The translations under genes and the position numbers were made by a program. Below the pieces are notes generated by a model that made no database searches, was not told where the DNA came from, and saw nothing but the letters and a program-made list of their open reading frames with translations. Positions 58,802-64,000 of a stretch of DNA of 64,000 bases are shown here, in pieces. This DNA comes from Alistipes sp. Lineage in GTDB: Bacteria > Bacteroidota > Bacteroidia > Bacteroidales > Rikenellaceae. The stretch covers positions 1-64,000 of the forward strand of contig JAFQCA010000037.1 in the NCBI GenBank assembly GCA_017399485.1. Direction: 5' to 3'. Every line of letters starts with the position of its first letter. The stretch's first letter is position 1.

Positions 58802-61800
58802 TTAGTTTTGTTGTTGCAACTTACGCATCTGCTTTGCGCGACGTTTCTCACCTCGTGTGGCAAATGCTGCAAAGAGCGTCGGGATAAGAATCAAGGTAAT
58901 CAATGTCGAGAACGACAATCCCCAAGCAACCGACATACCAAGCGAATTCCACATCTCGGCACCTACGCCATTACCTACTGCCATAGGAATCATACCCAAC
59001 ACAGTGGTCAAAGTGGTCATCAAGATAGGACGAAGACGGCTACGACCTGATGTCACAACAGCATCCATAATATTCATACCTCGCTCGCGGCAAAGGATGG
59101 TATAGTCCACCAACACGATACCGTTGTTCACCACAATACCGATAAGCATCAATATTCCGAGCAACGACATAATATTAAGAGGTGTACCTGTAATGGCCAA
59201 TCCGATGATAACACCCACAACCGCAAACGGCAATGAGAACATAATAACGAAGGGATAGGTCAATGACTCAAACTGCGATGCCATAATCACAAAGACCAAA
59301 ACAACCATCAACGCCATCAAAAGGAACAAGTCGCCGAAAGTCTCCTGCTGGTCCTCGTATGTACCACCAATCTGCCACATAAAGCCTGCGGGCATAGTGA
59401 TTTCAGCCATCTTAGCCTGTGCCTCTGCAACAATATCACTCAACGCATAGCCTGACGCTACAACACCCGATACGGTAACATAACGCTCACGATTCTTACG
59501 TGTGATTGAGGGAGGAGTTGCGGCCTCCTTAACGACACCTACGTCACGAATCTTGATACCCTGACCCATCTGGTTGTAGAGGGTGATATTCTCTATATCC
59601 TCGATAGACTCACGGAACTTGCGGTCATAACGTACTCGGATATCATACTCATCACCATCCTCACGATAGAACGAGGTAACAGAACCGTTGATACGGTTAC
59701 GGAGGTATGCCGATGCAGTTGTTACATCCAAGCCACAACGAGCCAACTTATCCAAATCAAAATCAACGTGATACTCAGGAGTGTACTCATCACGAGAGAT
59801 GGTAACCTCCGAGCAACCCTCCATTGCACGGAACATTTGGGCTACCTGCTCGGCCAAAGCATCCGATACATCGAAATCATAACCATAAATCTCGATATCA
59901 ACAGATGTCTTACCACCCATACCGCCACCACCTTCGGTTACGGTATATTTACGGATGATAGAGTATTCATCGAAAATCTTACGGATACCGTCGCCAATCT
60001 GAGTAAGGCCGATATTACGCTCTGTCTTCTTAACGAAACGCATATTCATCGAGATGATGTGTGTACCGTTAGACTGAAGTGATGCGAAAGTATTATCGGT
60101 ATCGGCCTGACCCTGACGAACACTCACGTTGATGAGTTCATTAGGGTAAGCCTTCTCGATACGCTCGCTCAACTCCAAAGCCAACTCACGTGTAATCTCC
60201 TGACGAGTACCTGCCGGCAACTGAATCTCCGCCGAAATAGCGGCACTATCCTGTACGGGGAAGAACTCCGACTTCACGTTAGGCGCAATCAGGCCCATTA
60301 CTGCAGCAAACAATGCTATAGAGCCCAAAATAATCGTCTTGCGATGATTGACACACCACGTAAGTACGCGACCATAGAAGTTATTAAAGACCTCCATAAC
60401 GGCATCAATCTTACCCTGGAACCACGCCTTCTTGGGATTCTGCTTCATCATCATTGAGCACAGTACCGGGGTAAATGTAATGGCGGCGATAGTCGAGATG
60501 GTAAGTGTGATGGTAACCATCCAACCCATAGCGTTAAACAAGACACCGGCCATACCTGTCACCATAGTCAAAGGCAAGAACACCGCAATGGTTGTAAGAG
60601 TACCACCCATTACCGAAATACCCACCTCTTTTGTCGCAAAGATTGCAGCCTGCTTAGGTTTGGCTCCTCTATCTATATGAGTAGTGATATTCTCCAACAC
60701 CACAATAGCATTATCGACGACCATACCAATGGCAATAGAAAGCGACGACATCGTGATAATATTGAGCGTCTCACCTGTTGCAAAGATATAGATAATGGCG
60801 GCCAACAACGAAATGGGGATTGTAAGCACAACAACGATAGTTGCACGCCAACGACCCAAGAAGAGGAACACCACCAACATCACAAGCACGAAGGTTGTGA
60901 TAATGGTATCACGCAATGAGTGAACTGTCGAGATGATGTTATCCGACGTATCCATAATGGTAAAGATATTAACGTCGGCAGGCAGGTTGCCCTTTATCTC
61001 ATTGATATAGGCCTGTACGCTTTGAGCAATCTCAACAGAGTTGGCTCCAGACTTCTTTTGTACGATAATCATACCACCCTGCTCACCGCCGTGATATGCC
61101 TCCTGAATACGCTCCTGAACAGTATCGTTGATTGAAGCCACATCGCTGAGCAAGATAGGTGCACCGTTACGATAACCCACTACGAGGTTATACATCTCTG
61201 ATGGGTCCTCAAACTCGTGGTCCACACGCAACGAATAGGCATTTGAACCGACATCGAATGAACCGGCAGGAGTGTTACGGTTAGCAGCAGCAATAGTAGA
61301 CGAAATTTGCTCGATTGTAAGATTGTAGGCCTCCAACTTACTGGGGTCACAATATACCTGAATCTCGCGCTGGGGAATACCGGCAATTGATACTGTACCT
61401 ACTCCATCGACACGCGCCAGAGGTGTTACAATCTGGTCGTCAAGAATCTTATACAAGCCCGACAAACTCTCCTCGGCAGTAACACCAACCATCAACACGG
61501 GCATCATATCAGATGAGAACTTGAAGATGATAGGCTGGCTTGTACCATCAGGCAGAGTTGATAACATATCCAACTTATCGCGCACGTCGTTAGCCAAGAT
61601 ATCCAAATCGTAACCATACTCAAACTCCAATGCTACGATTGAGATATTCTCCTTGGATTGAGAGGTCATATCCTTAAGGTGGTCTACACCGTTAAGCACA
61701 TTCTCGATAGGGCGAGTAACATTATTCTCGATATCCTCGGCACTCGCACCCGGGTAAGTCGTCATCACCATCATAGCGTTCGACTCGATATCGGGGAATA

Positions 61801-61906
61801 GGTCGATACCCAATCGCGAAAGCGACACACCACCGAAAATCATAATCGCAACGAAGAGGATTATGGTGGTTATCGGGTTATTGACCGATGTTTTATATAT
61901 ATTCAT
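58802..61906 (-). CDS. RND-family efflux transporter permease (AcrB/HAE1 type)
   Basis: A 1034-residue trimeric inner-membrane pump subunit with 12 helices and two large periplasmic loops. Landmarks are the N-terminal helix (NPITTIILFVAIMIFGGVSL), porter segment PGASAEDIENNVTRPIENVL, the proton-relay helix GMVVDNAIVVLENITTHID, and the second-half copy GIVVNNGIVLVDYTILCRER. It moves hydrophobic compounds (drugs, bile acids) outward using the proton gradient. It lies 39 bases after the adaptor gene and 11 before the PG0541-type gene; the TolC-type gene is upstream, completing a tripartite pump. Confidence 0.95.
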   Translation of the reverse strand: MNIYKTSVNNPITTIILFVAIMIFGGVSLSRLGIDLFPDIESNAMMVMTTYPGASAEDIENNVTRPIENVLNGVDHLKDMTSQSKENISIVALEFEYGYDLDILANDVRDKLDMLSTLPDGTSQPIIFKFSSDMMPVLMVGVTAEESLSGLYKILDDQIVTPLARVDGVGTVSIAGIPQREIQVYCDPSKLEAYNLTIEQISSTIAAANRNTPAGSFDVGSNAYSLRVDHEFEDPSEMYNLVVGYRNGAPILLSDVASINDTVQERIQEAYHGGEQGGMIIVQKKSGANSVEIAQSVQAYINEIKGNLPADVNIFTIMDTSDNIISTVHSLRDTIITTFVLVMLVVFLFLGRWRATIVVVLTIPISLLAAIIYIFATGETLNIITMSSLSIAIGMVVDNAIVVLENITTHIDRGAKPKQAAIFATKEVGISVMGGTLTTIAVFLPLTMVTGMAGVLFNAMGWMVTITLTISTIAAITFTPVLCSMMMKQNPKKAWFQGKIDAVMEVFNNFYGRVLTWCVNHRKTIILGSIALFAAVMGLIAPNVKSEFFPVQDSAAISAEIQLPAGTRQEITRELALELSERIEKAYPNELINVSVRQGQADTDNTFASLQSNGTHIISMNMRFVKKTERNIGLTQIGDGIRKIFDEYSIIRKYTVTEGGGGMGGKTSVDIEIYGYDFDVSDALAEQVAQMFRAMEGCSEVTISRDEYTPEYHVDFDLDKLARCGLDVTTASAYLRNRINGSVTSFYREDGDEYDIRVRYDRKFRESIEDIENITLYNQMGQGIKIRDVGVVKEAATPPSITRKNRERYVTVSGVVASGYALSDIVAEAQAKMAEITMPAGFMWQIGGTYEDQQETFGDLFLLMALMVVLVFVIMASQFESLTYPFVIMFSLPFAVVGVIIGLAITGTPLNIMSLLGILMLIGIVVNNGIVLVDYTILCRERGMNIMDAVVTSGRSRLRPILMTTLTTVLGMIPMAVGNGVGAEMWNSLGMSVAWGLSFSTLITLILIPTLFAAFATRGEKRRAKQMRKLQQQN

Positions 61907-61945
61907 CGTTCTGTGATTTTCTCGTTAAACAACAAACTCGTTTTA

Positions 61946-62977
61946 TTAGTTAGCACGCTCAACAGCCATACCATCCTTCAAGGCAGCCTGACCCGTCACG
62001 ACAACTTCATCGCCATCGGCAATACCGCTCAAAATCTCATATTTATCCTGCATACGACGGCCCAACTCAACCTTCTGATATGAAACTGTACCGTCAGCCT
62101 TGTAAACATAGATGAAACGGTCTCCCGAACCCAACATCTTAACCACTGCGCGGTCAGGAACAACGACATTGGGACGTGTACCATACTTCATTGTAACGCG
62201 AGCATACATACCCGGCTTGATTTGCTCCTTGCCATTGGGAATGATAATCTCAACGGGGAAGGTGTGAGTAGCAGCATCGATTGAAGGAGTGATACGGTGA
62301 ATCTTACCCTCGAAAGTCTGCTCAGGCAGAGCATCCAACTCGATGCTTACGGGCATACCCTTCTTAAGATATGAATAGAGATTCTCCGACACGTTAATAA
62401 TAACCTTTGCAGGACTAATCTGCTGCACCACAAAGATAGGCTGGCCACCTACCATATCACCGTTATCGTAGTTACGGGCTGTAATAACACCTGAGATGGG
62501 TGACACCAAAGTGGTATTTTCCAAAAGATTCTCGTATGTGAGTTTGGCAACCTCATACTGAGTCTTGATAGACTCCCACGCAGCCTTTGACTCACCACCA
62601 AACTTATATAGTTCGTCAGAGCGCTCAAACGAAGCCTTTGCATTCTCATACTGGGCCTTGGCCTGTGCCAATGATGAATTATCCAACTCGGCTACCTTCT
62701 GACCTGCCGACACACGGTCACCTACATCGACCAATACGCGTGTAATACGACGAGGCTGCTGAGGAGTGATATTATTTACAGCATAGCCCTCGACATTACC
62801 CATAAAGACACTCTGCATATCAACATCCTGAATATTAACTACCGCAGTCGTAACCGTCGGCTTAACAACCTCGGCAGGCTGCTCGGCCACCTCGGCACTC
62901 TTCTTGCTACCGCAAGCGACGCTTGCTACACATACACCACCAATAAGCAGTGAACGAACAAATAGATTCATTTTCAT
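61946..62977 (-). CDS. RND efflux periplasmic adaptor subunit (AcrA/HlyD type)
   Basis: A 343-residue membrane fusion protein. It has a signal peptide with lipobox at Cys22 (VASVACGSK), a beta-barrel and lipoyl half (QQPRRITRVLVDVGDRVSAG), a helical hairpin (SLAQAKAQYENAKASFERSD), the second lipoyl half (LVSPISGVITARNYDNGDMV) and a C-terminal membrane-proximal domain (VVPDRAVVKMLGSGDRFIYV, ending in DGMAVERAN). It links the RND permease to the outer-membrane factor. It lies 15 bases after the TolC-type gene and 39 before the permease. Confidence 0.94.
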   Translation of the reverse strand: MKMNLFVRSLLIGGVCVASVACGSKKSAEVAEQPAEVVKPTVTTAVVNIQDVDMQSVFMGNVEGYAVNNITPQQPRRITRVLVDVGDRVSAGQKVAELDNSSLAQAKAQYENAKASFERSDELYKFGGESKAAWESIKTQYEVAKLTYENLLENTTLVSPISGVITARNYDNGDMVGGQPIFVVQQISPAKVIINVSENLYSYLKKGMPVSIELDALPEQTFEGKIHRITPSIDAATHTFPVEIIIPNGKEQIKPGMYARVTMKYGTRPNVVVPDRAVVKMLGSGDRFIYVYKADGTVSYQKVELGRRMQDKYEILSGIADGDEVVVTGQAALKDGMAVERAN

Positions 62978-62992
62978 ATCTTATCTCTCTTT

Positions 62993-64000
62993 TTAGTTTT
63001 CTTCTGAATATGTACCTTTAATCTTATCCAACGCAACCTGATTAATCAAGTAGTTGAAGATGGCTGTGCTACGTGACAACTCAGCCTGAGTATATGCCAA
63101 CTGTGAGTTATCTACATCGACAAGCGTTCCGCCACCGACCTCATAACGCTTAACAGCGATATCGTAACCGCGCTTGGCCTGTGAGATATTCTCTGACGAG
63201 GCGTGATACTTCTTGAGATTGGTCTGCATATTGCTCTCATACTGCATAATGGCGGTATGCAACTGACGCTCGGTATTCTCACGCTGCAACTGCAATGTCG
63301 TAAGGTTAATCTTTGCCTGATTGATTGCAGCACGACGCTTACCACCTGAGAAGATAGGCACGCTTAACGAAACAAGAGCCGTTGATGAACCCATCCACTT
63401 ATAGTGAGCCAATGCCAATGACTCATCCATAGCATTGACCATATAGTTGATAGAGGCGTTGAGCGAAGGTAGGTTTGTTGCACGCTGCATCTTCAAACTC
63501 TGGTTAAGCATACGCTCCTGAATATCGAACTGACGCATAGTCGAGTTATTGGCAAGTGTTGTAGGTGTATCAATACGCGCACTCATAGCCGACTCATAAT
63601 CGGCCAACTTACCTGCGCAATCAATCTTTCTATCCAAATCGAGGCCCAACAAAGCCTTCATCTGCCACAAGGCTACTATGATAGAGTTCTCTGCCTCAAA
63701 AACATTTGGCTCGGCATTGCTGACAGTCACCTTAGAACGAATAAAGTCGTACTCCGAAACAGCACCTACGGCATATTTCTTCTCTACAATCTTATGATTC
63801 TCAACGGCATTATCATACACGCGCTTGTAAACCTCATACGAATCTTTGGCCAACAAAACCTGATAGAAAGCCTTTGAGACCTGCTCAATCATATCGATAC
63901 GTGATGAACGAGCCTGCTCAACGGCCAACTCAACATCCATTGCCGACAACTTGAGCGACTTCCACAACTGCGCATTTACCAAAGGCATCGCAGCCTGTAA
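62993..64000 (-). CDS. TolC-family outer-membrane efflux protein, 5' end cut by the window edge
   Basis: The last 335 or so codons of a TolC-type outer-membrane factor; the frame is open to the window edge, so the start and signal peptide lie beyond base 64000. The visible part shows paired long helices and strand segments: LAVEQARSSRIDMIEQVSKA, KKYAVGAVSEYDFIRSKVTV, LVSLSVPIFSGGKRRAAINQ and the late YEVGGGTLVDVDNSQLAYTQ. It would form the exit duct of the tripartite RND pump encoded downstream on the same strand. Confidence 0.93.
   Translation of the reverse strand, partial: LQAAMPLVNAQLWKSLKLSAMDVELAVEQARSSRIDMIEQVSKAFYQVLLAKDSYEVYKRVYDNAVENHKIVEKKYAVGAVSEYDFIRSKVTVSNAEPNVFEAENSIIVALWQMKALLGLDLDRKIDCAGKLADYESAMSARIDTPTTLANNSTMRQFDIQERMLNQSLKMQRATNLPSLNASINYMVNAMDESLALAHYKWMGSSTALVSLSVPIFSGGKRRAAINQAKINLTTLQLQRENTERQLHTAIMQYESNMQTNLKKYHASSENISQAKRGYDIAVKRYEVGGGTLVDVDNSQLAYTQAELSRSTAIFNYLINQVALDKIKGTYSEEN

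Overview
The window reads as chromosome of an anaerobic member of the Bacteroidota, most likely order Bacteroidales; I cannot fix the family. Supporting signs are the fused LpxC-FabZ enzyme, gamma-alpha fused KorA with KorB, two TonB systems, fimbrillin-like lipoproteins, a PG0541-type protein beside an RND pump, and many promoters of the Bacteroidetes type (TAnnTTTG at about -7, with TTTG or TTGC about 19 bases upstream). Most of the window is ordinary housekeeping DNA; the accessory features lie at 11.7-14.4, 26.1-27.6, 33.6-34.2, 44.1-45.4 and 45.4-56.5 kb.

Layout: 0.2-4.4 kb, a POT peptide transporter facing an exbB-exbD-TIGR04076-tonB-DUF1573 operon. 4.6-11.6 kb, tamB divergent from tsaD, then a nitronate monooxygenase-like flavoenzyme. 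11.7-14.4 kb, a phage remnant: lone large terminase, small unknown gene and a divergent LexA/CI-like repressor. 14.4-25.1 kb, EamA exporter, korAB, HD-domain protein, cation/proton antiporter, a second TonB, lpxC-fabZ and lpxA. 25.1-33.6 kb, secreted esterase, fimbrillin-like locus A, the rimP-nusA-infB operon and a CoA-transferase whose 3' end and terminator are tandemly multiplied. 34.1-44.0 kb, a palindromic repeat, ECF sigma factor with a membrane partner, RluA-type pseudouridine synthase, tRNA-Ala(GGC), a lipoprotein, a barrel-phoH-pepD-lipid kinase operon, and der.

44.1-45.4 kb is fimbrillin-like locus B, a paralogue of locus A. Both loci share the same plan: promoter, a leader reading frame of about 55-58 codons crossing a poly-C tract, a 40-41 residue peptide with the shared core APEVEVLEV, then a DW-GDE lipoprotein. 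The C tract has 8 bases in A (leader frame open) and 9 in B (leader frame broken). This looks like a phase-variable leader and is my main candidate for an undescribed system.

45.4-56.3 kb is one collinear minus-strand block: GH20-like enzyme, Gfo/Idh/MocA oxidoreductase, a tetraheme NapC-like cytochrome fused to a SUMF1 domain, a Tat-like exported Gfo/Idh/MocA lipoprotein, a WbuC cupin, a Tat-like exported xylose-isomerase-type TIM barrel, the ResB and CcsA cytochrome c assembly pair, and a GH43 enzyme. It suggests periplasmic oxidative sugar chemistry tied to a quinone-linked heme protein. The window closes with DUF2752, TM2 and asnA genes and a tripartite RND efflux operon that runs off the right edge.
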